Counted from the first letter of the stretch, positions 40,501-53,545 are shown. The stretch: 64,000 nucleotides of DNA from Glandiceps talaboti (GCF_964340395.1 NC_135551.1:31073955-31137954), one strand, 5' to 3'. Notes: generated by a model not told the origin, from the letters alone. A program made the numbers and translations.

Positions 40501-43500
40501 ACCAAGAAAGCAAAATAACTAAGAGGTCAAAGCTGTAAATGTAGAAAAACATTTTGAAAGCAATATTGACTTACGATTGATGTTGTATACCGTGAATTGT
40601 ATTGAATCATGGACATGTAAACTTGCATGTTGTATACATTAGTGTACACCTTTCATTTGCAAATTGGCAAACCTGTCACTGTTTTCTTTCAACTCAATTG
40701 AACAATTCACAAACAAACAGTAAGAGGCGTTTCTTCTAAGAAGACATTTCCCAGTATGGCTCAAAAGTGGGCAATATTTGGGACAGTGATTTGATATTAT
40801 TAATGTGCAGCCTGATATTGGTTAGTGCTATAATGTCAGCAACTGATGAATGAAATTACAGAACTAGTATCAGAAATGTGGATCAAGTAGAATGAAATAT
40901 AGGGAGTGGTATTTTTAGTGAACAGACACCTTTAAAATTGAACGATTCATTTTACAACCACAGAGTAATCAACCTGATTGATAGCGATTGGCTTTCACAA
41001 AGTAAGAACAGAATCTCTCTGACTGTCTACCCAAAAAACTACCAGCAGTTTGTGTAAAAACCCATCTTGGCAAATGGTGTTTCAAACTTAATGGTTTGGA
41101 AAGCTTAATCAAAACGTTAACATGAAATCCATCCAGATAGCAATGAAGCCGGACAAAGTGCACATTTTGAATCAGTTTATTTAAAAATAATTTTCTCCGT
41201 CTCATCACAAGAATGAAATTTGAAGATAATGCCATTATGTCTGGTTCATTATATTTCAATCAAACTTCTCATTCTGAAAAGACCACATGTGCTCTAATAC
41301 CATTGGTGGTGTTGTTTTGAAATGTTCTTAATGTGATGTCTTATTTTATGCTTACACAATGGCATTGCCATTGTCTGAATCAGTTTGTGGCAGTCTTATA
41401 GCAAGGATGGAATTTATGACAAAAATTCTAGAAAGTCATCAGAATGACCTTTGTTGGGCTGATACCATATATTTGGAACTCCTGATGATAGGGTTACAAG
41501 TATGAGTATAATAATGGAGTAGATTATACAAAGATCCGGAATATCTGGGAATTTGTATTCTTGCCACACCACTTACATTATACTTACATGAAATAAAAAT
41601 AACCCTTTATTTCCAAATGCTGTGACCTAATGGTCAATTTTGATGGTTATGTTACTTAAAACACATAAAGGACAGACACTGCTGATAACTAACAAGTGTG
41701 GTGACATGACATAAAAATTACAATGACGAACCCAGAGACAATGGCTATTTTGCAACAAATTGACACAGTAAACAACTGGACTGCACTCTTTCCATTTAGT
41801 TCTTACTTTAAAGTTTCTAACATTTCGATTTTTGGTGATACCTAAGGTCATTGTTTTGCAAGCGTGTAGAACAGTAGACTGATGGTTCAGTAGGTACACG
41901 TTTGTTCTCATAGATTTGAACACTCTAGGTTTTTGCTTTGAAGGATAATGTAACACCTGGTAACAAATCCAGTTACAGAGTTTCCTCAGTTACATGTAGG
42001 GTTAGTGATGGAAATGGGGCTAGATTCCCTAGCATAAACTTAATTAGTACTGTCGTCAATGGATGGACACTATTCTACATTTGTCGTGAGTGTTTAGTGT
42101 GCCCTCTAATGATAGCCACATTTTGTTGTGAGTCAAAATGAGAAAAACTGGGATTACTTGTTAGTTCACCACACAGCAAGAGATAGGGAACACTAAATTT
42201 TGTTGCGTCACTAGAAATCATGTCCATCAGTGGCACATCAAATTGGCATAGAGGGCACACTGTACCTTATGAAAATGTACTTAATGGAAAAGTTCTTGGT
42301 GTTGCCTAACCAACTGATAATATAACTGGTCAGCAATAGATGTTGAATGTATACACAATAACTTCACACTTGCAGCAAGAAGTAATGCGTCTTGGTGGTA
42401 ACAGTAACAGTGGTAATGGACCAAACACCATGGGAGGCGGAGGTGGCCCTAATAATTCTGGCAGTCTTGCAGATCAGAGCCAAATGGGAGGACCGGTAAT
42501 GTCCCATTATTTGTTTTCAGTATTCTGTCTTTGACAAATTGAAATTGATTGATATTGAATTGTAGCTGTTATTGGAAAATATGGTATTTTTTCCAGATCG
42601 TGAGAGATTTCATCGAATGAAAACCATTGTCAATACAGTGATGTAGTTTACGTAACCACAACTTGAACATAGCAGTTCTGAGTTTTTATGTACAAAGTAT
42701 TCTAAATGAAAAAAATAGCATCTTTTGTGTAACAGTAAAGTAGAAATGTGGACTAGTAGACAGGGAAAGGCTCATTTGTAACCAATAACTATAGTAACAA
42801 TAGTAGTAGCAAATATAACAAGACTTTGTATTCCATCGGCACCAACATTCAAAGAGATACTCCCAGAGGTGCTTTAGATATCCATTATTACTATTAAAGA
42901 AAAACTGTGATATCTCCAAGGTGAAAAAATGAAATTGGTTGTACTAACAGAAAAGTTAAAGATTTGCTCACAGTAATCCAAGTTAGATGCATGGTTAAAG
43001 GTTCTTTATGGCGAGATAATCACATACTGGTATTTTGTCAATGCAAAAATGCCAAGACAAGCAGCAATGATTTTGCTACCTCGAGGAATTTGATATTTGC
43101 TCTAGTTCATGGAATTTGTCTGAATTTGGTATTTGTTGTAGTTCATGGAATTTTTCTGAATTTGGTATTTGTTGTAGCAAGTACACAAAGCATGTAATTC
43201 TGCCTATGTAATTGTTAGTACATGTAGTGAAAGAAGGCAGATGTGGGCTTCATATCAATGTTATGTTATATCACAGTACATCATGAAGTCTATTCAAATC
43301 CCCATGGCTGTTGTCATGGGTAGAGTTCATGAAAGTCCCTTACTCACTTTAGTTCTAAAGCAGTATGAGTTGAAGGTACGACGACTTGTCACAATTGCAC
43401 CCTTTACATGATTAACATTTTTTCTGTGGCATAGTTGAATATAGCACGTCTTTTACTCATTTCTGAGTTTAACTGTACAGTGTCTTGCATAAACTGACTA

Positions 43501-46500
43501 CTCTGTCAAAAACTTTCCATCAACATGCTCTCTGATTCATGGTTGCAATAAGACTAACTTAAAAATGTGTTAGATTGGTGAATGTAGAGCTAGTTTTGTG
43601 ATTTGAAGTAAGAAAAGATTACATTTAGTACTATGACTGATGTATAAATGAATCTTGTGATATACATATTGAACAACTTGGTAACATGCTGTGACAAACA
43701 CATCAGTATTATCCGATATAATTGTTGGCGAACCTTTTATGTCAAAGGTAGAAAAAGAGATATCACTGATGGACTGGCTGTGAATTTCATTGGTATGTTG
43801 ACAGGCTTTGATATGTTACAACCGATACATTGGAACTGATATATTTCATACACACACACACACACACACACACCCACACCCATACGTACGTACGTACGTA
43901 TATACATACATTTTTACTGATACGTTTGTTGATACTTTATGACCAGTTCATTCATTTATACATTTTAACTAATTCATTCTTTCATTGTTACATTGTAACC
44001 AATACTGATTGATACATTGTGACCCATGCATTCATAGATACATTGTAACAATTGATACATAGTGACCCATGCATTCATTGATACATTGTGACTAATACTG
44101 ATTGATACATAGTGGTTAATGCATTCATTGATACATTGTAACCAATACTGATTGATACATTGTGACCTATGCATTCATTGATACATTGTAACAATTGATA
44201 GTGATCCATGCATTCATTGATACATTGTGACTAATACTGATTGATACATAGTGACCCATGCATTCATTGATACATTGTGATTAATATTGATTGATACATA
44301 GTGACCCATGCATTCATTGATACATTGTAACAATTGAGACATAGTGACCCATGCATTCATTGATACATTGTGACTAATACTGATTGATACATAGTGACCC
44401 ATGCATTCATTGATACATTGTGATTAATATTGATTGATACATAGTGACCACTGCATTCATTGATACATTGTAACAATTGATACAGTGACCCATGCATTCA
44501 TTGGTACATTGTGACTAATACTGATTGATACATAGTGGTTAATGCATTCATTGATACATTGTGACTAATACTGATTGATACATAGTGACCACTGCATTCA
44601 TTGATACATTGTAACAATTGATACACAGTGATTAATGCATTCATTGATGCATTGTGACTAATACTGATTGATACATAGTGACCACTGCATTCATTGATAT
44701 ATTGTGGCTTGTACACTCATTGATATCCGGTTAACCATACATTCATTGAAATTGATACATTGTGTCTGATACAACCATGGCTGGTGATCAATACATTTAT
44801 TGATGAACTATTTTGATACAATCATGGATGAAGTACAACTGATATATTCTTTAAACTGATGTGACCGAGATACTTTATAGTAGGCTGTGATACTTTTATT
44901 TAACATTTTTAGACTGATTCAGTCATTAATATATTGTGATTAATATTTAGTGGTTACAAATGAGCCTTAAAACATGTTAGTGACAAGTCTGTTGTGAAGT
45001 AAAACATAAAAACTCTGTAAATGTGAATATTTCGTGTCAAGTCATGATCATACTATGACATCTCAATTAACATTGAATTTGTACAGCATCACTTAGAGAG
45101 AATAACTTTGTTGGAGAAAAGAACACTGTACATCAAAATCAAAAGTTGCTTTTACTGTGTTCCTCCCTGTCCAAAATCATGGTTGAATATTTAGTGAACT
45201 GCATAATTTTACTGTTGCCGTAAAGCGAAACTTGAGTAAAAGAATTGCTAAGTTTTGTGTTTTATGATAGAATTCCTAGAAAGCGTCTATCACGGACAAG
45301 ATATGTATGTACTCAAAGAAGAAACTGCTATGTGATAATATGTGATCAGATTTTTATACTGCCATTATTTTTGCAGCTGAAGAGATTTCTTCAATACCAA
45401 CTTTCTTTGTATCATGTACCACTTAATGGACTCATCAAGTTGGGGTTGGGTTAATGTTCGTTGACTAATGTAATATGTGTGTTAAATATATTTTATGCTT
45501 GTCTGTGATGTGATGTATAGAAATGATTGAATGTGTGTATTGCAGGAGTGTGTTGATGTTTCACAATTTCTGGATATGGGTGTGCTTCAGCTTGTGTGTT
45601 AGCAAGTGAACATCTATGGGTCTGTGTGAATACATGTGAAATGGATAAATTAGGAAGAGTGATTATGGAATCAGAGTAATAATCTTGTTAAAATCGAGGT
45701 TGAAGGGTTGTTCAGTTATTAGCAGTTCTAAAATCTAGATTAAACAGGACTGTCTGTAACATAGATTTTTCCTGTACTGTATTTGAACAAAGAAAACAAG
45801 ATTTGTTCCAATGACAACCTAATATGTATACACTGGAATGTATGATTACTATATTTTGTAAATCACTGTAGTTCCTCGGTTCTGCCATCCCAGGATAATG
45901 TCAATGTTTGGCCATACTTTTATTTATTCAGGAGACATTCAGTAGTAGATACGTTCACTCTCTGTAGCTGACAACAGAATTCACGTTGCATTCCAAAGTT
46001 GCATATTAGAATAATCAGGTGTTCAAATTTCTGGACCCTGTGTCATCATGTGACCTATCAGTTACTGTGAGACTGCAGGTAACTAGTAATCATCATATTG
46101 AATTACCATGGAAATGTTTATAGATTCCCACAATCCTTCACTGTATTTTTGGGTGGTCGATCGCCTCAGCCAATGATAATGCTAGTTGCAATTACTAGTT
46201 ACCTGTGTATGCACAGCAACCAGCAATTGAAAGTGACACAAAATGTATGGAATGGAAAACAACGAAATGTGTTTGAAGATAATAAGATTGAACTAAAAGT
46301 AGGCAACCTTAATATCAGAATTTTATCAGATTGTTCAGGAAGAATCGTCAGAAGGAAATATTACAATCTATTACAGAGTTTTCCAGTAAAGAAGTGCAGA
46401 TTTAATGATATGTTGTTGTATTATTATACAGGTATATGTTAGGTAGTTTATTTACATATATTTCACCTAAGCCTTTTGTTAAATCAAATGATTGATAAGG

Positions 46501-48177
46501 ACTGCATTACTAGTAACTTTAACACTCCTGTTATGAAATATATATATGAAAGCCATCTATAAAAAGTAGATAACAATATGTTGGCATCATCTAAACCAGG
46601 CATCCACACTTTCCTAAAAATAAATTGTATTTAGTGGCATTGGCAGATACTTGCTAGAGTTGAAACATTGTCACTAAATGATGTCTTATATTGTAAACTG
46701 GTTATGCCGCTCTTCTAGTGTTTGGCTTTGTTGCTAAGTTACACACATAATGTATTTACAGAAATGTAATGTTGATAATATTCTTGTTGTGCAGTTTTAA
46801 CTACTGGAGAGAGGTGTAGTAATGATCATCTAGTAAATGTGCATTATACGTTTAATTCTGTAAGTCCCAATATCCCATTGAATACTCATTTCAGTGAAAT
46901 ACGGCAACAAAGACAATTCATACCAAATCAAGATATGAACTATTTTTTTAACACTTAGGTATAAACACCTTGATTGTGTAAAATGGTAGGTGTTCTCATA
47001 TGGAGTATTTGATTCCATCCTATGATTCATTGAAAACAATTGGAATCAATGAATATAAGAATGCAAAGCATCGCCTCATTTTCACCTAGTTTGTCATACT
47101 GGGCATTGTAACAATAATATATACCACCATAGGTAATGGTGTTACACATACAGGGGTAGTCATAAAATCTAGTTTGTCATACTGAGCAGTGTAACAATAA
47201 TATATACCACCATACGGTAATGGTGTTACACATACAGGAGTAGTCATAAAATCTAGTTTGTCATACTGGGCAGTGTAACAATAATACATATATAAATATC
47301 AATTAAGCTAAGTTTATTATATTTCAAAGCCATCTTAATACATATAATAATAAAATAAAACATACTTGTAATGCACCTGTTTTCCAGAGAGCTCGAGATG
47401 CAGACACAGAACTACTTACAAAATGAAAGGATACAGAGTAACAATTTGAAAACATGGATACAGAGTAACAATTTGAAAACATGGTAGAATGCTGAGAGAA
47501 ATCTCTGGTATCTCATTTGCATTAAAAAACACGAATTGTACATGGATGGTGATGTGAACATTTGTTCCCATCACATGATTTGTGTCTGTATGATAAGGGA
47601 TTTTATGTCTTCTTGTAGATGTCGCGAGATATGCAAACATCTTTGTAACAATGGTTGTTAAACTTGATCGTGTGGTCAAGGTTTTGCTGTGGTTTCTATG
47701 AATGCAATGGCTCACTCGGGATCTTGTGAGGTCTGCTGCGAGATGAAAAACACCTTATTGGGCTGTTATTAGGTGAACACAAATAAGATTTGATGTGGTG
47801 TAGCTAAAAGATGGATATGAGATGCCAACAGTATGTTGTAACTGCAAAGAGGGGAATGTGATAAAGGAAAGGGTATGGCATAGCATAGCTAACAGGTATA
47901 TGTGAAGTAGCCAAGAAATGTGAAATAACAAAAGAATGGATGGGAGATGGTGAGAAGGATGATATGAGATACATTTATGGAAGGAATGGAAGAGATAGCA
48001 AGCTCTGTGAATGGGTTTGTTACGAGGAAAGGCAAGAGGTAGCTAAGTGACGGATGTGAGATGGTGAATGTGAAATGGGAAAGAGGGATGCAGAAATATT
48101 GGTGAAATGCATCATCCTTATACTGATGTCAAAACTTGTGTTAGTGTGTGTAGGTATCTGCATGAATGCAGTGTGTG

Positions 48178-48249
<72 letters not shown>

Positions 48250-49044
48250 TGTAAACCATGATAACTAACAGTGTTTCAAAATGAGGGGCAGTGAGGGAAT
48301 GGGCATTGCTTGTAACTTGTCTTATATTGTCTTCCTTGTGTAAACATACATGTACCAGTAAAGAGGTTCATGATACCTATTTTAAAACAGGTACTATTCA
48401 AATATGAAGTTTTACTAATGACCAGTTGCCACCATTTTCTTCTCTCCCATACATGTACACATCTCCTGTTGCTGTGATCCTCGGATGACTGAATTCTGCC
48501 ATATGGGTTATTATGAACATTTGTCATGACTTAAAAACTGAACCTGTGATTCAACTCTACCAAATGGGTTATGTACCATTATCGTAACTTAAAACTGAAC
48601 TTGTGACTCAAATGTACCAAACTTTTATCGTGACTTTTAAAATGAACCTGTTACTCGCATTGCGAAATGGGTTATCATAATCCTTTATCTTAATTATAAA
48701 CTGGTTATCATTCTGTATCATGACTTACTGAACCTGTGACTTAAATATATCATAAATATGATTGTATTGAAATTCTCGCAAATCACTGGTAATGTTACGA
48801 ATATACACATGTACGAACAAACTTGATGTGGCAATTCAAACAATAGCGCCAGTCTAGGTTTGATCAACCCCCTCGCCAGAGTCCTGTTGCTATGGGTCCT
48901 CGTCCAGGAGGTCCTATGGGAGGTGGCCCACCAAGGGGTGTAGATGACATGAGAGGACGTGGTGGTTTCGATAGGATGGAGATGGAACGCAGAGGTCCAA
49001 TGGAACGTGATGATTTCGGATCAAAACGTATGCGACGCTATTAA
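34522..49044 (+). CDS. NONO: DBHS-family RNA-binding protein (NONO/SFPQ/PSPC1 relative, complete)
   Basis: A nuclear RNA/DNA-binding protein of the Drosophila behaviour/human splicing family, which dimerises and acts in transcription, splicing, DNA repair and, in mammals, paraspeckles. Exons: 34522-34887, 37294-37595, 38212-38307, 38701-38897, 39698-39761, 39982-40180, a likely microexon 40333-40365, 42376-42495, 48847-49044. They join in phase to 1575 bp, 524 residues, in the range of NONO and PSPC1. RRM1 (about 80-150) has RNP2 LFVGNL and RNP1 [11 protein letters not shown]2 (about 156-225) contains [20 protein letters not shown] and [16 protein letters not shown]. The NOPS segment (about 225-300) contains PIVVEPLEQ and [14 protein letters not shown] long Glu/Arg/Gln coiled coil follows (about 270-400), then a Gly/Asn-rich linker and a basic Arg/Gly/Met tail ending KRMRRY. 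The family signature is strong; which vertebrate paralogue it matches is not meaningful, since the three arose within vertebrates. It diverges from the ZMYM gene. Confidence 0.94.
35800..36310. repeat. Fold-back structure with repeated GGACGTTCCGGCCCC word
   Basis: The word occurs as GGACGTTCCGGCCCC (35805-35819) and GGACGTTCCATCCCC (35920-35934), and inverted as GGGGCCGGAACGACC (36201-36215), GGGGCCGGAACGTC (36258-36271) and GGAACGTCC (36301-36309). Inverted arms run about 35805-35850 against 36250-36292. It may be a small fold-back or inverted-repeat transposon, or a cluster of protein-binding sites. Confidence 0.6.
36882..37212 (-). repeat. Dispersed repeat element, copy B (inverted relative to copy A)
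   Basis: The reverse complement of this stretch matches copy A (31143 onward), including the terminal 'tcattgaaaatgacatag', the 'ggcagtttatgttgtcattt' segment and the TGGCTGCCAGGCAGCCA palindrome. It carries only about one and a half of the internal units, so it is shorter than copy A. Confidence 0.8.
37294..37595 (+). CDS. NONO: DBHS exon 2: end of RRM1 and RRM2
   Basis: Starts after TTTTCAG with [15 protein letters not shown], which completes RRM1, and runs through RRM2 to CYILT. Ends in phase 2; the next exon restores the frame as [10 protein letters not shown]. Confidence 0.92.
38212..40180 (+). CDS. NONO: DBHS exons 3-6: NOPS and coiled coil
   Basis: Four exons (38212-38307, 38701-38897, 39698-39761, 39982-40180) encode the NOPS dimerisation segment ([19 protein letters not shown]) and the coiled coil, recognisable from [38 protein letters not shown] and the Arg/Glu/Gln heptads that follow. 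Junction phases are 2, 2, 1, 2 and 0 and all agree. Confidence 0.9.
40333..40365 (+). CDS. NONO: Likely 33 bp microexon of the DBHS gene
   Basis: A pyrimidine-rich tract and AAAG acceptor precede 11 codons ([11 protein letters not shown]) that end at a GTAATT donor. Phase is 0 on both sides, matching its neighbours, so inclusion or skipping leaves the frame intact. The content (Gly, Met, Arg, Tyr) suits the protein's low-complexity tail. Confidence 0.5.
40366..42375 (+). other. DBHS intron 7
   Basis: A 2.0 kb AT-rich intron (from the proposed microexon). No repeat block or coding exon was recognised. Confidence 0.5.
42376..42495 (+). CDS. NONO: DBHS exon 8: Gly/Asn-rich linker
   Basis: Starts after TTGCAG with [15 protein letters not shown] and ends MGGP before GTAATG; 40 codons, phase 0 on both sides. 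If the following intron is retained, translation stops after 13 more codons. Confidence 0.8.
43985..44770. repeat. Minisatellite, about 50 bp compound unit, in the DBHS last intron
   Basis: Many units of the form 'attgatacattgtgac' alternating with 'taatactgattgatacatag' and 'tgacccatgcattc'. Two alternating subunits (with CAATTGATA or with AATACTGATTGATA) form a higher-order pattern. Confidence 0.92.
47085..47290. repeat. Tandem repeat, about 84 bp unit, 2.5 copies
   Basis: Each unit contains 'ctagtttgtcatactg', 'gtgtaacaataatatatacc' and 'ggtgttacacatacagg'. Copies are nearly identical. Confidence 0.9.
48173..48247. repeat. GT dinucleotide repeat
   Basis: About 35 GT units with single interruptions (GC and AT), 600 bp before the last DBHS exon. 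Confidence 0.95.
48847..49044 (+). CDS. NONO: DBHS last coding exon: Arg/Gly-rich tail
   Basis: Follows an AATAG acceptor with a weak pyrimidine tract, in phase 0, as [13 protein letters not shown]; continues through [13 protein letters not shown] and [16 protein letters not shown] and ends SKRMRRY-stop. An RRY-type ending is shared by NONO and SFPQ. The exact acceptor is the least certain junction of this gene. Confidence 0.82.
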   Translation, partial: RQSRFDQPPRQSPVAMGPRPGGPMGGGPPRGVDDMRGRGGFDRMEMERRGPMERDDFGSKRMRRY

Positions 49045-49897
49045 GTCTGCTATGTGGCAATCCTAATTGTATTGAACAGAACAGAACAGAGAGAAGATTA
49101 AAAAAAAGTAGAACATTTTAAATCCTTAAAGATATAACTATTTTCATTACTTAATGTTAACGGACTTTAAAAGTTTTTATCAAGTTATTATATTCACAGT
49201 TTCTGGCTAACTATATGTGAACTTGCTTTTTTCATCATATGTTTTTTAGTTGAATGCGGGGCGGGAACTTGAGGGAAAGGGGGCTAGTAAAACACGTAGG
49301 TATGACTTTAAAGCCAGCTTTGTGTTTGTGTTATGAAAGCTGTGAGTTTTTGCATGTCTATTTTGAAGCTCAAAGTGCAAGGTGTGATTATCTTGGGAAA
49401 CAATATTGCTGTGTTGTTTCTGGAGCATCATTACCGTGCCCACAGTATTTCAATGTTGCAGTTGTATTTTATTTTATTTTGTTAGCGTAACATATGATGG
49501 GAATATCCTTAATTAGCTATCAACTTGTATCACTATGATAAATTTTTTGATTAATGAGTGCAGAGAGAGGTCATTTGATTGACCGACTTGTCACCAGGGT
49601 TCCCATTAATGAATATTTAACATGTAGAGGCTATTTGTTGACAAGATTTTAATAATACTGTTTGTAAAAAGTGGTAATTATGCATAGTAAGTAGTAGGCA
49701 ACATAAAACAGATTTACCATGCAAGTACTGTTAGTCCTTCTCCTATATAGATAGGTATTGTAGAAGCATAATTACCAACGTTTATGATTGTTAGCCTATA
49801 GACACTACTGCCAGGATATGAAACATGTAGTGACAATTTTCTGTAAAATCAGTGAATCATGTTTTTGTGATGTTAACTATATTTCTATCGTTGTTGG

Positions 49898-49903
49898 AAT
49901 AAA
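49898..49903 (+). terminator. Polyadenylation signal of the DBHS gene
   Basis: First canonical AATAAA after the DBHS stop codon, giving a 3' untranslated region of about 870 nt. A variant ATTAAA occurs near 49097, so a short form is also possible. Confidence 0.5.
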
Positions 49904-50364
49904 TTCATTCAGATAGTTCAAATTCTGTTTTAGAGTGAATCATAGATCTTTATTTTATTTTCTAGTCCTATGCCACACCTTGTCTGTCAGGGAAGGGGTT
50001 GGTGTATTTACTGCGTTTAGAATAGAAAAGAGACAGGGTTTAGGTTTTGACTTTAACAGGCTTGTGGATATCATAGGAATATTGATAATCACAGACCTTA
50101 AAATCTAGAAATAAAAGTATACAAAAGTGTGGGTGTGGATAGAAAGGGGATAGGGACATGATCTCATAGATGAATGAATCCAGAGTATGGGCTTCTAGAA
50201 GTAGAAAGGAATAATGAAGGAATCTTAAATATGAGATAATTAGGGAATGGGTTCTGTACAATAGATTTCAGTGTAGGGGAAGATTAGTGACATGGACAGG
50301 AATACTAGATAGAAACCTAAATTTATGGGGTAGACCTGTTGTCAGATATGAATTTAAGGGGTGG

Positions 50365-51432
50365 TTGCTCTAACGTGAACACATGGGTGGGGCTGTAGGC
50401 AGATGTGAAAATACAAGGGTGGGGCTTTTGGCAGATGTAAAAATACAAGGGAAGGGACTCTTGGCAGATGTGAAAATATAAGACAGATGTGAAAATACAA
50501 GGGTGGGCTGTAGGCAGGTGTGAAAATACAAGGGTGGGGCTGTTGGCAGATGTAAAAATACAAGGGAAGGGACTCTTGGCAGATGTGAATGTATAAGGGT
50601 GGGGCTGTTGGCAGATGTGAAAATACAAGGGTGGGTCTGTTGGCAGATATGAAAATACAATGGGAAGGGACTCTTGGCAGATGTGAACGTATAAGGGTGG
50701 GGTTGTTGGCAGATGTGAAAATACAAGGGAAGGGGTTGTTGGCAGATGTGAAAATACAAGGGTAGGTCTGTTGGCAGATGTGAAAATACAAGGGAAGGGA
50801 CTCTTGGCAGATGTGAACGTATAAGGGTGGGGCTGTTGGCAGATGTGAAAATATAAGGGTAGGTCTGTTGGCAGATGTGAAAATACAAGGGAAGGGACTC
50901 TTGGCAGATGTGAATGTATAAGGGTGGGGCTGTTGGCAGATGTGAAAATATAAGGGTAGGTCTGTTGGCAGATGTGAAAATACAAGGGTGGGTCTGTTGG
51001 CAGATATGAAAATACAATGGGAAGGGACTCTTGGCAGATGTGAACGTATAAGGGTGGGGTTGTTGGCAGATGTGAAAATACAAGGGAAGGAGCTGTTTGC
51101 AGATGTGAAAATACAAGGGAAGGGGCTGTTGCCAGATGTGAAAATACAAGGGAAGGGGCTGTTGCCAGATGTGAAAATACAAGGGTGGGGGCTGTTGCCA
51201 GATGTGAAAATACAAGGGAAGGGGCTGTTGGCAGATTTGAAAATACAAGGGAAGGGGCTGTTGGCAGATTTGAAAATACAAGGGTGGGGGCTATTTGCAT
51301 ATGTGGCAATGTATGGGATGGGCCATTCGCAGATGTAACTGTGTGGGATGGGGCATTTGGCAGATGTGAATATGATGGTTGGGCAGTTGCCAGATTTGCC
51401 ATCAGGATGGGGCTGTTGCCAGATGTGAAAAT
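50365..51432. repeat. Minisatellite, 33 bp unit, about 31 copies
   Basis: Units of the form 'ggcagatgtgaaaatacaag' plus 'ggaaggggctgtt'. Variants (TGAATGTATAAGGG, TGAAAATATAAGGG, GGGACTCTT) recur in fixed order, giving higher-order blocks of several units. The unit length is a multiple of three and lacks stops in several frames, so long open frames (up to 359 codons on the minus strand) arise; they look incidental. Confidence 0.95.
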
Positions 51433-53337
51433 ATACTAAGGATGACAGGCTTTACCAGGAGTGAAGTGTGTACAGTTGCAGTCAACTGATACTGTGCTGA
51501 CACATAACTCTATCTGGTACCACAAGATGAATAACTGTATATCACAAAAATTACACTTTCCTTTGTTTTAACAAATGTATGAGTGAAGGGGATGGTGCTC
51601 AGCATAAAGTTAAAACTTGGAAAAAGAAGATGCCAAACACCACTGAAAACAGTTATCTACTCATGATCATATTATAAATAGTTTCTCGTGTTTAGACATT
51701 TTGCTGTTGCCAAAAGAGAGGTTCTGTCTATGTTAGTCATTTCACACTAATAGCTAACATTTTATTATGCTTGTCCAAGTGAGTGTCCACAAATTCATTG
51801 GATGCTTTCTGACACTGATACTACTATTTTTGGCATATTTCTTCAAGATTAATTCTCGTAAGTTTTTACCAATGTTACTCTTGACACTGACAACCAGCAA
51901 TTTCCTGTGACACACAAATTTGGTATTCCCAGATCGCTCTCTATGAGATGGCTCGGAAGAAATTCTAGTTTTTCATCATTTTGATGTACAACTAGAAAGT
52001 AAGTATTAGTAGAGGGCACAGTAATGCAAAATATTCAGTCTTTGCAGAGTAATCATATATCTATAGACATACCACACACGTGCCAAACTCAACTGTGCCA
52101 AACTCAACTCAATTAAACTAACTTTATCGATGATTCTCCATTCATGTTTAGTCCCTAGTGACTTTAAAATGCACAGATTTTGTGGTTGTGTTTTGAAGTT
52201 GTCAGTCTAATGGTCAATATCTGAGAGAATTTGTTTTGATAATTTGACATGTCTTGCTGGCATTGCCAGTAAAGTTGAAGTTACACAGCATATAAGAATT
52301 ATGAAATTTGTCATGCAAAAATTACGAGTGAACAGAAGTTACAACAGTGCTTATATTTGTCCCAATGAAAAGTAACCCAACTTGTGAATGAGGACATTAC
52401 TTTCAAAGCCATTTAGTTTGTTGACATACACCTACATCGTTTGAGCCCAAATGTAGGCAAAGTGATATTTTCAAGATTACAGCAATTGCAGGTGTATTTT
52501 GAAAATTAGACATGCACCACAGAAAAAGATACCTGTCTGAACTTGGTAGATATATGTTTTTTACTGGCTATTCATCAACTGACTCTATTTTCAGCTCTGA
52601 AAACTGACCTCAGTATTCTAAATTTTATGTGCATCTACCCAGAGTTAAATCTTGTCAGATTTATTCGTGGTAAGCTGTCTAGAATTTCAAATTTTTAATG
52701 AATTTGTGACCAATTTTGGTAATTTTTTTAGGAAATTAGTGTTTATATCCATCCACTGGGATTTGCTCCTGCCAAGATGATCTCTTTCAATTTGGTTATT
52801 TGTCAAATTCCTGATTTTTAGGCAAAAAATGATGTTTTCAACTCCCAAAAAACATCCTGTCATTCATTTTATTTGACAATTTGTGTGTATGTCACCTGGA
52901 ATTGAGTATATTTAGGTTAGTTCATTGAACCTAAAAAATGTGGAATTTTGAACGCAAGCAAATCCCTACTGAAAATAAGAACCATGTTTGTTTTCAATGC
53001 CACATGTTCCATTGTCTTCAAATCTAGACAATAATTCAAGCCCTTTAAACACCCCACATACACGACAGATTTCATAAAGCCATTGCATAGAAACTTTCAA
53101 ATTGTTTGTCGACCCAAATCTAAATTTAAGTCCAACAATTTGACATCAGTTTCTTGGCAAGTAATTGTGCTTTAGTATTCAGTGTCTGTCTGTATATCTG
53201 TTTGTCTATGTATGTGCATGTTATTATAATTTGAAGTCCAGGAATGGACTGATTGGTTTGAATTGTTCAAGATAGTGACCAGAATAAGTAATATGCAAAT
53301 AACATCCCAACTAAACTGAGGTTTTCAGGTGCTATAG

Positions 53338-53338
<1 letters not shown>
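51433..53338. other. Intergenic, no gene seen
   Basis: AT-rich sequence. No exon with splice signals and no repeat block could be recognised. Confidence 0.4.
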
Positions 53339-53406
<68 letters not shown>

Positions 53407-53545
53407 TGTGTGTGTGTCTGTGTGTGTCTGTGTATGTCTGTCTGTCTGTCAGTGTGTGTCTGTGTCTGTGTCTGTGTCTGTCAGTGTGTGTGCGTGCGTG
53501 CGTGCGTGCCCACGCACGTGTTTGTGTGTGTGTGTGCCAGTGTCA
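53339..53545. repeat. GT microsatellite passing into TCTG and GCGT
   Basis: A pure GT tract (about 53340-53404) continues as mixed GTGTCT, TCTG and CGTG units. Open frames rich in Cys and Val follow from the repeat. Confidence 0.95.

Larger units (their letters stand above)
42496..48846 (+). other. DBHS last intron (6.35 kb)
   Basis: Contains CA and CGTA microsatellites (about 43850-43905), the 50 bp minisatellite at 43985-44770, a repeat at 47085-47290 and a long GT tract (48173-48247). A 114-codon open frame at 46098-46442 has no recognisable domain. Additional alternative exons may be hidden here. Confidence 0.5.

Noticed and set aside
47389-47445. Possible extra DBHS exon after a CCAG acceptor
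   Set aside because: The frame closes after about a dozen codons and does not resemble the family.
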